From assembly GCF_900129635.1 (NCBI RefSeq), contig NZ_FSRB01000001.1, forward strand, positions 124,001 through 188,000: 64,000 bases of DNA, in the 5' to 3' direction. The position numbers and the translations under genes were made by a program. Below, piece by piece: positions 36,101-43,468 of this stretch; positions within the stretch are counted from its first letter, which is position 1; every line of letters starts with the position of its first letter. A model generated the notes under the pieces. The model was given only the letters and a program-made list of their open reading frames with translations, ran no database searches and was not told where the DNA came from. Source of the DNA: Singulisphaera sp. GP187 (lineage in GTDB: Bacteria > Planctomycetota > Planctomycetia > Isosphaerales > Isosphaeraceae).

Positions 36101-38125
36101 GATCTGGAGCGGGACGTAATAGGAATGATCATCGACCAGTCCTCCCGGAGTGGCGTAGGTCGTTGCCGCGCCCTGAATGACCCCGCCGATACTGACCTGG
36201 GCGGCGACCTGCGAAATCGACGAGGCATTGCCGCCGATAGGCGTGGTGAACTGGAACTGGGCCACTGGCCGGGGATCGGCCTGAAGCGAGCTGTACTGAA
36301 GGTCGATTCCGCGCGTCAAACCCTGCGATGCGTACGTGACGGTCTGATGATCCTGGAAAAACGCACCGTTGATCAGACCGGCATCAGAATTCAGCTTCGC
36401 GTCCCGTTGCATACGGATAGGACCAGTACCAGCACCGCCACCGTTGGAGCCCGTGCTATTGCCGGTTGGCTCGCCACAGGTCGAGCAGGGGCCTGTTGGG
36501 CTGAAGGGAGAAGATCCGGTTCCAATGAGAAGACAGAATTCGTTCCAATCAGTCCCAGCCCCACCTCCGCCTCCGCCTCCGCCTCCGCTGTCGTCACCCC
36601 CTCCGCTGTCGTCATTCCCTCCGCTGTCGTCGAAGGAAACTCGGCTCATCTGGTCCATGACGGCCCCCGGATCGTTCCGGGTCGCCGCAAGCGAGAATGG
36701 CTCCGTGGAAGTGAGGGTCTGGCCATCCTCGGAGACGGCCATCTGGGCGGCGATGTCATGCCCGCCGACTCGGGGGTTGAACATCAGCAAATTGAAGACC
36801 GCCCCGGCCGCATAACCTGCCGTATTGGGCATCGTCAGGGAAACCAGGTCGTCCAGGTTCAACCCCGCGGTCCTGAATACCACCATGCCGCCCCCGGCGT
36901 TCACCGGCATGTGCAGCGCCGCCTTCTCGGGCGAGAGCTCGGCGACCGAGAGGGAGATCGAGGAGGCCGAACGCGCTGCTTCGGGGTGGGCAAGCCGGAG
37001 GCTGTACCCTGGAAGTGACGGAGAGGTGATCACCGCATCGGCGGAGTTGGCCCGCCGTGCGGTCGCAGGCTCAGACCAATTGAGCCGGGGAAGGATGAGC
37101 GGTTCCGGGACGACGTTATCCGCATCGTCGTAGATGTCATGCCCGAGGAACTTCGTTACCGGCGACAGGACTCCGAGCCGCCCTTGCTTCTTGGCGACCG
37201 CTCCACCGATGCTCAGAAGGCCGGTCTTCCCCTCGGGAACATCCGTCAGAATGAACACACCCGCTTCGTTCGTCGTGGTCGCCAGCGTCCCAATCGACAC
37301 CGGGATGCCAGCCAACGGCTGCCCCAGATCATCGACCACCCGCCCGGAGACCGTTGTGGCCGCGAGGTGGAGATAGGTCGCATCAACTTGCAGCCACTCG
37401 GTGGCGGACTGGTCACCGATGCGGGCCGTGATCGCGAAACGGTAAGTGCCAACCTGCTCCGGGCTCGGCGTGAAGGTGAACTCGCCGGTGCCCCGATTGA
37501 ACGTCATGTTTGCCGGCAACGGCTGAGGCGTGATCGTATATGTGGCACCCTCACCGACCAGTCCGCCGGGGAGAATCATGGTTTTCAAGGTCGATCCCAC
37601 GCCGACCGAACGCGTCGTCGTGATCGTTTCCAGAGACGGGACGACAGGCTTTGTCGCCACGGGAACGGACGCCTTGCTCGCAGCGGGTTGTGGCGTGAGG
37701 ATCAGACACGGCCCCGAGATCCCCCCTACGACCGTCACGAGCGTACGACCATCGGCCGTGACACGAAGTGTGCCTGCCTCAACGAGACCCGAGGTCGGAC
37801 TCATGGTCCGGAGCGATAGCTCCGACCCGGGAGCGGCCCCCATCGAATTGGGCAGAGTGATTTTCGCCGGGTTCCGGAACACAAGCCGGCCCCGGGAAGC
37901 GGCCACTTTCACCTGGTACGTGCCCGGCTCGCCAGTCGGCAGAACGGTCAGGGCCACGCGGCCCCGATAGGGGCGTCCCGAGGGCGTTCTCGCATCACCC
38001 CGCCCGATGTGCAGTGCGAACCCGGGCAAGGCAGGAGTCGTCAGGTCTAAAGCCCGGCCTGGTCCGATGCGACGGATGACGGTGGCCGGCGGCTGCGCGA
38101 GTTTGCCCCAAGCGGCTTGGCGCAT
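30146..38125 (-). CDS. giant RHS/YD-repeat protein with polymorphic-toxin-like tip
   Basis: A 2659-aa frame. Approximate order: N-terminal beta domains (1-170), a putative Ig/cadherin-like segment (175-250), a carboxypeptidase-regulatory-like repeat (VSGRVVDDLGQPLAGIPVSI, 255-330), Asp/Gly linker (500-530), FG-GAP/VCBS repeats (GDFNGDGQPD near 800, GDFNGDGKTD near 918), YD repeats from about 1165, a Gly-Gly-Ser run (1420-1457), an F5/8-type discoidin domain (1554-1698), more YD repeats, and the RHS core (2361-2508: YLSDRLGTVRDLV, DPVNDIDPSGLE). The variable 150-residue tip ends with IRDYGPDGRAVRD, DFGHNHG and PHIHDWDW, His/Asp-rich motifs expected of a toxin. The true start is probably the ATG at 38322, separated by a frameshift. 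Confidence 0.9.
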   Translation of the reverse strand: MRQAAWGKLAQPPATVIRRIGPGRALDLTTPALPGFALHIGRGDARTPSGRPYRGRVALTVLPTGEPGTYQVKVAASRGRLVFRNPAKITLPNSMGAAPGSELSLRTMSPTSGLVEAGTLRVTADGRTLVTVVGGISGPCLILTPQPAASKASVPVATKPVVPSLETITTTRSVGVGSTLKTMILPGGLVGEGATYTITPQPLPANMTFNRGTGEFTFTPSPEQVGTYRFAITARIGDQSATEWLQVDATYLHLAATTVSGRVVDDLGQPLAGIPVSIGTLATTTNEAGVFILTDVPEGKTGLLSIGGAVAKKQGRLGVLSPVTKFLGHDIYDDADNVVPEPLILPRLNWSEPATARRANSADAVITSPSLPGYSLRLAHPEAARSASSISLSVAELSPEKAALHMPVNAGGGMVVFRTAGLNLDDLVSLTMPNTAGYAAGAVFNLLMFNPRVGGHDIAAQMAVSEDGQTLTSTEPFSLAATRNDPGAVMDQMSRVSFDDSGGNDDSGGGDDSGGGGGGGGGAGTDWNEFCLLIGTGSSPFSPTGPCSTCGEPTGNSTGSNGGGAGTGPIRMQRDAKLNSDAGLINGAFFQDHQTVTYASQGLTRGIDLQYSSLQADPRPVAQFQFTTPIGGNASSISQVAAQVSIGGVIQGAATTYATPGGLVDDHSYYVPLQIDASALSSGLYPYTMTVTQQFGTGWSAVSFTTVAQGQIEVVNETASAIGAGWSVGGVNQIHQPVPGGPLLIKEGQRGISRFNPVYNSGQTKVQDLALASDVSTAQILENTDGDGRFESFSPVTTGSDVMGSTAGDFNGDGQPDQAIVNGSTLTILLNNGAGGFTSGVSYSFPSGFMAKGVAVGNFTGHVNGVLDLAVVLAPSGGSGTYSARIYTGVGDGTFSTVVVSSAGSGSYSHNRPGSVCAGDFNGDGKTDLAFTTDDGLANVMLATTGGAMGAASSLPLPPPYHVLGVTAVDYDEDGDADLVISTTSPSAYLGLLFGNLVLFANNGAGSFSYVSTYRSSGHLSEATIGLVAGKFRGAGESLEIAMPIHGHNFSGPWIQEYLDIVPLSTSGQWGRAGVRYALNNQISPAGVGNIVAADFNGSGRPGIALTDGTGYVRMLLPDLESNQFLPVRNVLISSTYPQIGMLTTAAFAGQAATPGYRGHSSSPSTVVQNNDGSWTRSYPDGTVVQFDTAGRQVSVADRNLNTTTYAYVAAGQPGAGSLKSITDPVGLITTLAYDAISGRLATITDPASRVTTITIDSNHNLTQIVDPDGAVTQYSYATPANHRMTGEVNPRGQSASVTYNSFGQFTSESLFGGGATTTVTPALSRGLLAPGGSGSLSNSYSGSVTDPNGRTTTLAFSWMSHPTTTADAAGGVTKVAYNSRGFASTVTDPLGRTTTYTYDKRGNVTSITRPGDPVLGGPTGSGGSGGSGGWGGSGGSGGSGGSGGSGGSGGSGGSGGLSSSPTTMTIAYDDTYGIPLSIVDFRGLRTTFTLDSRGNVLRRTDPDGLHEDWTYNAAGQVLTATDRIGATTTYTYDFYGRPTKATLPSGGGSYLQDVATRGSATGGAIGGGLSGGAENAFDRSPETTWSYSATAIWVQYEFTGGAAHTVSQYRITSGNAIGLNPGQAPKNWSLNGSNDGSTWTTLDTRTNQADTTNSHTTSYTVTTPGLYKYYRLEVSSNNGDLASTQFADLQLLESVSLPVSVAATEINLGYDSAGNLTSVTDPLSHTSSTTYDAMNRVLSTQDPVQAAAGSTFKTSYVYDAAGNLTSVTDALGHVTSFAYDARSRLVSVTAPINQGSSRRTTYTYDGMNQTAVTDPLGHTTSYGYDALNRIVSVTDALGHTSTLVYDAAGQVKNEIDANGHTTTYVYDAVGRLATVLRPSTSGGGTPSAVASYRYDANDNLVSITDALHHTTSYTYDILNRPITATDALNHTTVSVYDPVGRLVAASDPLGHTTTVAYDLLGRQVSMTAPSGGGTTTYAYDLASRLTSLTDPVGNVTSWNYDNANRVTKETDPRSKVTSYAYDLVGNLTEKIDRLGRITDYGYDANDRLTTEKWLAALGGAVTNTTTYSYDYAGRTTQIQDAASKYAYTYDNANRLLTVNNQGTTGLPQVTLTYGYDPVGNRTSLVDSLGGVTSYVYNARDELTRITQSGTGVAQKRVDFAYDAAGRRTTLTRYSDTAGTTTVLVTKYAYDAANRLTTLTHQTSGGTVRSSYGYNLDAANRLIQESRTWTTSGGTANDTVGYSYTNDDQLTGVTHSNGAFANESFGYDANDNRNTSGYATGTGNQMTTDGTFNYTYDDEGNIISKTEISSGDETVYTWDPRNRLVEVDSVVGGVTTVLASYTYNALDRRIGRAEGGVTTWTLYDGNSPILDFDGSVTLKSRYLNGPTPTGIDAVLARDTASGTAWYLSDRLGTVRDLVDNSSVVIDHVDYNAYGAVVGETAPAIGDRLTGFAGLDRDVATGLNLAQHRAQDPMTGRWLSEDPIGFNSRLVNLYSYLGGDPVNDIDPSGLEAIAIGAGLIGGGFGGTAAGGAAAGGSLAPLLAPAAACGIVAYGGYKAGEAINDSGYNPFTPILVGAAEWWYKKPYRDGSLPSRGKPNSSESYDDGRGGGQIRDYGPDGRAVRDCDFGHNHGAGDPHIHDWDWSTPRPTRGPGRPLLPGE
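33754..33865 (-). repeat. 9-bp tandem repeat coding for Gly-Gly-Ser
   Basis: About twelve copies of a 9-bp unit (GCCACCTGA on the plus strand, variants GCCGCCTGA and GCCACCCGA) lie inside the RHS gene and give a flexible GGS linker between YD-repeat blocks. The unit is a multiple of three, so changes in copy number would keep the frame. There are no unique spacers, so it is not a CRISPR array. Confidence 0.9.
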
Positions 38126-38244
38126 CGCCAGGCGCTGCGTCGGCGTGATTGTCGTGGACTCGGGTGCAGTCGGGCTTGGTTGAGCAACAGTGGCACGAGG
38201 CCCCCCTGCAACCAGCGCGAGCTTAAGAAGATCTTCGTGAGGTA

Positions 38245-38322
38245 TTACCCCCCGCGAAGCATCTGGCGGGGCTCCAGAGATTCGACCTTGAGTTTGATCG
38301 GCCTGCGAGGTGTGTGCGCCAT
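38245..38322 (-). pseudogene. frameshifted N-terminus of the RHS gene with planctomycete export motif
   Basis: From ATG 38322 the frame reads MAHTPRRPIKLKVESLEPRQ, then MLRGG and a TAA at 38245-38247. The basic stretch followed by LEPRQML is the N-terminal motif of exported planctomycete proteins; a similar one (CESLEGRQLLS) starts the protein at 50326-51918. The stop follows a run of six G (38248-38253). One extra G would give RGGVIPHEDLLKLALVAGG and run without a stop into the RHS frame at 38125. So the 66 codons before 38125 look like the lost part of the same gene. Confidence 0.75.
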
Positions 38323-38519
38323 GGGGGGGGCCTCACTATGTTAATATAGGCTGGCATCACTACGTGATTTGAATCTACGGTTTTGATGCGGGCCTTATTT
38401 AACGCAGATGATTTTCGAAACGCAAGACCCTGGCACGCGATTTTTTGAAATCCAATGCATCTTGATTCCAATCGTCACTCTAAATCAATTAAAAAAACAT
38501 CATATTGCTACATGTCGAC

Positions 38520-39938
38520 TCATTGCCACTTGGTCAACGGGCAGCGTTCGTGCTGAAGCCGGGCCTTGGCAGCCGTGATGCAGCCGCAGACACGGCAGCG
38601 GGTCCCCGTATGATGAACGCATGTCGTGCAGATCGCGAGTCGATCGCGGTAGTGCTGTGGTGAGGTGGTTTTGAATCCCAAGGCCATGAAAGTCGCCATT
38701 GATTTGGCCGCGGTGATCGCCATCCGGAGCGGTCCGGCGGCAGCCACGCGATCCGGACTTGCGGAGAGTTCGGGATGTAGCCCCCCGGCACTCACATCAA
38801 CGCGGCCCCCCTGGGATGACCATCCCTGTCCGGACGGGTTCGCCGCGATCCTTGCTGAACCCGAGCGATAATTCTCGAGGTGCTGGGCATACCATTCCGC
38901 GGCAGGATGGTGGAGCTGTCGTAGCCTGTCGACGGCGGTCCCGGCGGCGGCGACCGCCTCATCGCGCCGACCCGCATCGGCCAGGTGGATCGCTGCCAAC
39001 CAGAGGAGGTCCGCCGCATGGCGACGGTCGCCCACCCGCGCCGCAAGGATCGAGGCGTCCCTGAGACAGTTCAGTCCTCCCTCGCGATCCCCTAACTCCA
39101 GCAATGCTCGGGCCATCCGGTCGAGGGCAAGCTTTTCGGCGGGAACGTCTCCGATCGACCGAGCATACTCCACGATCGGACCGAGGCGATCGAGTGCCGC
39201 CTTGGGGCGCCCGAGATACAATTCCGTGTGAGCCAGGTTGCTCGCAACATCCGCGTGCAGGGCCAAATCACCGATCCGATCAGCCTCAAGGAGAGCTTCG
39301 GACAGAGTCTTCATCGATCGTTGAGTGTCACCGATATGGAGGAGAACCAGACCCAGGTCAGACGATGCCATGATGATCCGGCGGTGGTCGCCCGACCGGA
39401 TCGCGGCACTGAGGGCCCGCTCGGTGATTGCCAGTTCGGACTCTTGGGACGGTTCCTCGGCGAAGGTCGCTTCCCGAGGGGACCGATCCGGTTCCATCCC
39501 CGAGACAAGATAAAGGTCCGGCCCGAGTGAGCGGATTCCTCGAGCCTCCGGCCAGCGTGCCGTGATGAGGTTTTTGACGAGCGGGGTCGATTCGGCTGCG
39601 GCCCAAGCGAGCCTCAGGTCAGTTCGACGCCCACCGGCCGGTGTGGCGAATTCGCCGTTGGGCAGTGACCAGTCCGTCTCCGACCGAGCCCCGATCAGGC
39701 GACAAACGACTCTCCCGATTGCGCCGCGCAACCTCTGGCGTGCCTTGACGGAGGTCGCCGCGATCGAGCAGAGGCCCTGTTCGATCTCGACCGATTCGTT
39801 GACCGCCGTGCCGATCCGTTCCCACTCCTGGAAGCCATCGCGGCAGTCCCCGCGCCACCAGAGGACGAGACGTCCTCCCTTCAGTTCGGGCAGGATCACG
39901 TCGTGAACGACAAGGCGCCGACCATCGGGCAGATTCAT
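38520..39938 (-). CDS. TPR protein with C-terminal zinc-type cysteine cluster
   Basis: A 472-aa protein. Residues 1-165 form an unrecognised globular part. Several tetratricopeptide-like helix pairs follow between about 165 and 370 (LALHADVASNLAHTELYLGR, ALDRMARALLELGDREGGL, HAADLLWLAAIHLADAG). The last 40 residues carry CTTCVHHTGTRCRVCGC, then CPLTKW: a CxxC-x(6)-CxxCGC-x(12)-CP pattern that resembles short zinc-binding tails seen in phage proteins. The ATG at 39938 is preceded by GGGAAG. It is divergent from the glycosyltransferase operon with 183 bp between, so it may act with it, perhaps as a scaffold. Function unknown. Confidence 0.7.
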   Translation of the reverse strand: MNLPDGRRLVVHDVILPELKGGRLVLWWRGDCRDGFQEWERIGTAVNESVEIEQGLCSIAATSVKARQRLRGAIGRVVCRLIGARSETDWSLPNGEFATPAGGRRTDLRLAWAAAESTPLVKNLITARWPEARGIRSLGPDLYLVSGMEPDRSPREATFAEEPSQESELAITERALSAAIRSGDHRRIIMASSDLGLVLLHIGDTQRSMKTLSEALLEADRIGDLALHADVASNLAHTELYLGRPKAALDRLGPIVEYARSIGDVPAEKLALDRMARALLELGDREGGLNCLRDASILAARVGDRRHAADLLWLAAIHLADAGRRDEAVAAAGTAVDRLRQLHHPAAEWYAQHLENYRSGSARIAANPSGQGWSSQGGRVDVSAGGLHPELSASPDRVAAAGPLRMAITAAKSMATFMALGFKTTSPQHYRDRLAICTTCVHHTGTRCRVCGCITAAKARLQHERCPLTKWQ

Positions 39939-40121
39939 TGGGGGGGACTTCCCGCAAAAAGCCATTGATTCTGTCACATCACCATGCTGGCGAATGAGTC
40001 TACAACTCCGACAATGGAATAACATCAGGGTAATGACCTGCTGCCCTCTGGACCCGCCCAATCGAGCTCGTTAGACTTCTCGACGTGCCGTTCCGACATC
40101 TCGATTCGACCAGGGAGAGTT

Positions 40122-41597
40122 ATGATCGGTTCCCCCCCATCCCGGTCCTTCCCGATTTCGGTGATCATTCCCTGCTTCGACCAACTCGCATTCACGAGTC
40201 AGTGTATTGCTTCGCTGGCACGGCACACGCGACCGCCCTGGGAATTGATTGTCGTCGACAACGGTTCGACCGACGGCACTGCCTGCTACCTCGCTGGGAT
40301 CCGCGATGTCGCTCCGTTCCCCGTGACGATTCTGACCAACGCCGAGAACCGAGGATTTCCGGCCGGCTGTAATCAGGGGATCGCCGCGGCGCGGGGCGAG
40401 TGCGTCGTTCTGCTCAACAACGACGTGGTGGTGACCGACGGCTGGCTCGATCAACTGGTCGCCTTGACCTGCGTGGATCCGGCCATTGGGATGGTCGGGC
40501 CAATGTCGAACTATACCACTCCACCACAGATCATCCTCGATACGCCTTATGCCGATCTGGATCAAATGGACCAGTTTGCCGTGCTGTGGCGGCAAGAGCA
40601 TCGTGGTCAGTGGATGTTCGCCGAGAAACTCTCGGGGTTCTGCCTGCTGATCCAGCGCCGCGTGCTTGAGGCGATTGGCAGTCTCGACGAGCGTTTCGGA
40701 CTGGGCCTCTTCGACGACGATGATCTCGCGTTGCGAGCGCAGCGGGCGGGCTTCAAACTGGCAGTCGCGGTCGACCTGTTCGTGCACCACCACGGCAGCC
40801 GTACCTTCGCCGGCGCCGGAATTGATGCCGAGTCACTGCTCGCGACCAATCGGCTAAGGTTCGAACAAAAGTGGGGGATCGACAGTTCCGCGGCTCAAGC
40901 GGTTTCCCTCGTCCCCTGGCGAAATGAGCGGCTCACTCCGACTCCTTCCGGGATTCGCCCGGCCACGAACTCGCTGCGCCGGACCTGGGCCAAGCTCTTT
41001 GGGGTCGGCCTGCCCCGCACCGGGACCACCTCCATCGCTTCGGCAATGCTCGAACTCGGATTGAGAACCGGTCATGCATGCTTCGATGAGACCCTCTTCG
41101 ATGTCGGCGACGCCTTCTTCGATACCCCGGTCTATGTCGACTACCCCGATCTCGATCGCCGCTACCCGGGCTCGAAGTTCATTCTGACCTGGCGTGATCC
41201 GCACGACTGGTACAGGTCCTTCGTCCGCAACTTGGGACCTTACCTCCATCGCCTTCGGACGGAGTTCAATCTTGACCCGGATCGACTCATCGATCGTCGC
41301 TGCTATATGCACGTCTTCGGCACCGACGAACTCGATGAGGACACCTTCCTGGTCCGCTATCGCGACCACCGGTTCCGGGTTGAGGAATTCTTCACAAAAC
41401 GACCTGACGACTTGCTCATACTCGACCTCGATACTACCACCGACCTCTGGGATCCGCTCTATCAATTCTTGAACTTGCCAAGGCCTGATCGCCCCTTCCC
41501 TCGCATCAATGCCAGCGCCATCGATCGCTGGTTGACTCTCGGGCATCCCTTAAAGCTTTCAAATGAGACAGAACGGGTTGTGGCGGAGGTTCTATGA
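40122..41597 (+). CDS. glycosyltransferase family 2 - sulfotransferase fusion
   Basis: A 491-aa two-domain enzyme. Residues 8-265 are a GT-A glycosyltransferase: SVIIPCFDQLAFTSQCIASL, VVDNGSTDGT, LLNNDVVVTDGWLDQL (the DxD-like site) and GLFDDDDLALRAQRAG. Residues 290-480 are a sulfotransferase: GVGLPRTGTTSIASAMLELG binds the 5'-phosphosulfate of PAPS and TWRDPHDWYRSFVRNLG the 3'-phosphate. The protein could thus add a sugar and sulfate it, or act at two steps. The ATG at 40122 follows GGGAGAG. Its stop overlaps the next start (ATGA), giving a coupled operon. Acceptor and sugar are unknown. Confidence 0.85.
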   Translation: MIGSPPSRSFPISVIIPCFDQLAFTSQCIASLARHTRPPWELIVVDNGSTDGTACYLAGIRDVAPFPVTILTNAENRGFPAGCNQGIAAARGECVVLLNNDVVVTDGWLDQLVALTCVDPAIGMVGPMSNYTTPPQIILDTPYADLDQMDQFAVLWRQEHRGQWMFAEKLSGFCLLIQRRVLEAIGSLDERFGLGLFDDDDLALRAQRAGFKLAVAVDLFVHHHGSRTFAGAGIDAESLLATNRLRFEQKWGIDSSAAQAVSLVPWRNERLTPTPSGIRPATNSLRRTWAKLFGVGLPRTGTTSIASAMLELGLRTGHACFDETLFDVGDAFFDTPVYVDYPDLDRRYPGSKFILTWRDPHDWYRSFVRNLGPYLHRLRTEFNLDPDRLIDRRCYMHVFGTDELDEDTFLVRYRDHRFRVEEFFTKRPDDLLILDLDTTTDLWDPLYQFLNLPRPDRPFPRINASAIDRWLTLGHPLKLSNETERVVAEVL

Positions 41598-43468
41598 TCG
41601 GAGACAAAGGGCATGGTTCTTTCGCTGGAGACGACCCGATGTTGACCGTGCCACGAGGGCAGGGCACCACCTCCGTGATCGTTCCTTGCCTTCGGGGCTG
41701 GCGAGCCGCGCGACGATGTCTCGTGCCCTTGCTCCGGCATACGGATGCCTCGACCCAGCTCGTGCTGGTCACCAACACGAGGTCCGGAACTCTCGCGGCC
41801 TACCTGGCGGGGATTCGCGATGCCGAGCCGGCGCGTGTGCAGGTCGTCGTCGTTCGCGATCTCAAGCGCGTTCGAGACGCCTGGCGATGCGGGTTACGCG
41901 AAGCTCGCCGCGAGTTTGTTGCCTTGCTCGGACCGACGACGATCGTGACCGACGGCTGGCACGATCAGTTGACGGCACTCGCCAACGCCGATCCCACCAT
42001 TGGCATGGTCGCGCCGATGAGCAATGTCGCACCTCCGCTCCAAGCGGCCGATGGAGCACCGGCGGCTGAGAACGTCGATGCGTTCGCCGCCCGCTGGCGT
42101 GCGGCGCGACTCGGACGCTGGCTGACGTCGGAGACGCTGGGCGGCCCTTGCCTGCTCCTCAAGCGGGGCATCCTCGAAGCGATCTCCGCCGGTTCTGCCC
42201 TGCGTTCAGCCGACCTGAGATCTGATCGCCTTTCGGCGCGGATCCGTCAGGCCGGATTCCAGCTTGCTATTGCCAATGATCTGTATGTTCACCGATTTCA
42301 GCGATCCTCGCCTTCAACTCCCTCAACCGGGCTCGCGGGCTTCGTGCGACCATGTCGTGTCAGCCTGACGATGATCGTCCGAAACGAGGAGGCAAACCTG
42401 CCTGCCTGCCTCACTTCCGCCGCCGGCCTCTTCGACGAAATCGTGATCGTCGACACCGGATCGACCGACCGGACCATCGAGATCGCACGCTCGTTCGGGG
42501 CTCGAGTTTTCGAATTTCCCTGGGTCGACGACTTCGCCGCGGCCCGGAACGCCGCCCTCGCCCGTGCGACCGGCGACTATGCGTTCTGGCTCGATGCCGA
42601 CGACCGGATCGAGTCGCCCCATCGCGAGCGGCTCCGCACCTTGTTCGACGGGCTCCGCTCGAAGGATGCCGCCTTTGTCATCCGTTGCGCCTGCGACGCC
42701 GATCCTTCGGGAGGCGGCGCCACCGTCGTGGATCATGTCCGGCTCTTCCCGTTGCGTGAGGATGTCCGCTGGACGTACCGTGTCCACGAACAGATCTTGC
42801 CTGCGTTGCGCCAGGCCAAGATCCACGTCGATTGGACCGATGCGGTCATCCGCCATGTCGGCTATAATGATCCCGAGCTCCGTCAGAGCAAGTTACAAAG
42901 GGATGATGCGATCCTCAGATTGGAGTTGGCCGAGCACCCCGACGACCCCTTCGTCCTGTTCAACCTCGGCCAGATTTCCCTGGAGTCGGGCGATCCGATC
43001 ACGGCCGTGGGTTACCTCCAGCGAAGTCTGGTCGGGTCGGCCCCCGGTGACTCGATTACCTGCAAGCTGCATGCGTTGATGGCCCGTGCCTACCAACAAG
43101 CGGGTGACCTGGACTCGGCCCTGGCTGCTTGTGATGTCGGTCTGGCGACCCTCCCCGATGACGCCGAGCTCCTCTTTCGCAAGGGGGTTGCCCATCGGCT
43201 CCGCGGCGAACCGGAACGGGCCGGCCTGTGCTGGCGGCGGATCCTGACGTTGCAACGGCCCGAGCGATTCGCCAGCGTCGATCAAGGGATCTTCGGTCAT
43301 GTGACCCAGCAAAATCTCGCCATGCTTTGCGAAGAGCAAGGTGATCGTGCGGCCGCCGCCTTGCACTGGTCGGCGGTGCTGGCCGAACGTCCTGACGACG
43401 CGCGGGCTCGCCAAGCATTGGGACGGCTGGGACAACCGCTGGTCCATGCCGGGGAATGGCCCTCGTGA
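41594..43468 (+). CDS. tandem glycosyltransferase with TPR tail
   Basis: A 624-aa protein. Residues 15-240 are a divergent GT2-like domain related to the first gene's (TIVTDGWHDQLTALANADPT), but DNGS/DxD-type sites are weak, so it may be inactive. Residues 254-430 are a good GT2 domain of SunS/ThiS-like type: SLTMIVRNEEANLPACLTSA, VDTGSTDRT, WLDADDRI. Residues 446-610 are TPR repeats. This layout is common in enzymes that glycosylate peptides or proteins. It overlaps the upstream stop by ATGA and the next gene by 13 bp. Confidence 0.85.
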   Translation: MIGDKGHGSFAGDDPMLTVPRGQGTTSVIVPCLRGWRAARRCLVPLLRHTDASTQLVLVTNTRSGTLAAYLAGIRDAEPARVQVVVVRDLKRVRDAWRCGLREARREFVALLGPTTIVTDGWHDQLTALANADPTIGMVAPMSNVAPPLQAADGAPAAENVDAFAARWRAARLGRWLTSETLGGPCLLLKRGILEAISAGSALRSADLRSDRLSARIRQAGFQLAIANDLYVHRFQRSSPSTPSTGLAGFVRPCRVSLTMIVRNEEANLPACLTSAAGLFDEIVIVDTGSTDRTIEIARSFGARVFEFPWVDDFAAARNAALARATGDYAFWLDADDRIESPHRERLRTLFDGLRSKDAAFVIRCACDADPSGGGATVVDHVRLFPLREDVRWTYRVHEQILPALRQAKIHVDWTDAVIRHVGYNDPELRQSKLQRDDAILRLELAEHPDDPFVLFNLGQISLESGDPITAVGYLQRSLVGSAPGDSITCKLHALMARAYQQAGDLDSALAACDVGLATLPDDAELLFRKGVAHRLRGEPERAGLCWRRILTLQRPERFASVDQGIFGHVTQQNLAMLCEEQGDRAAAALHWSAVLAERPDDARARQALGRLGQPLVHAGEWPS

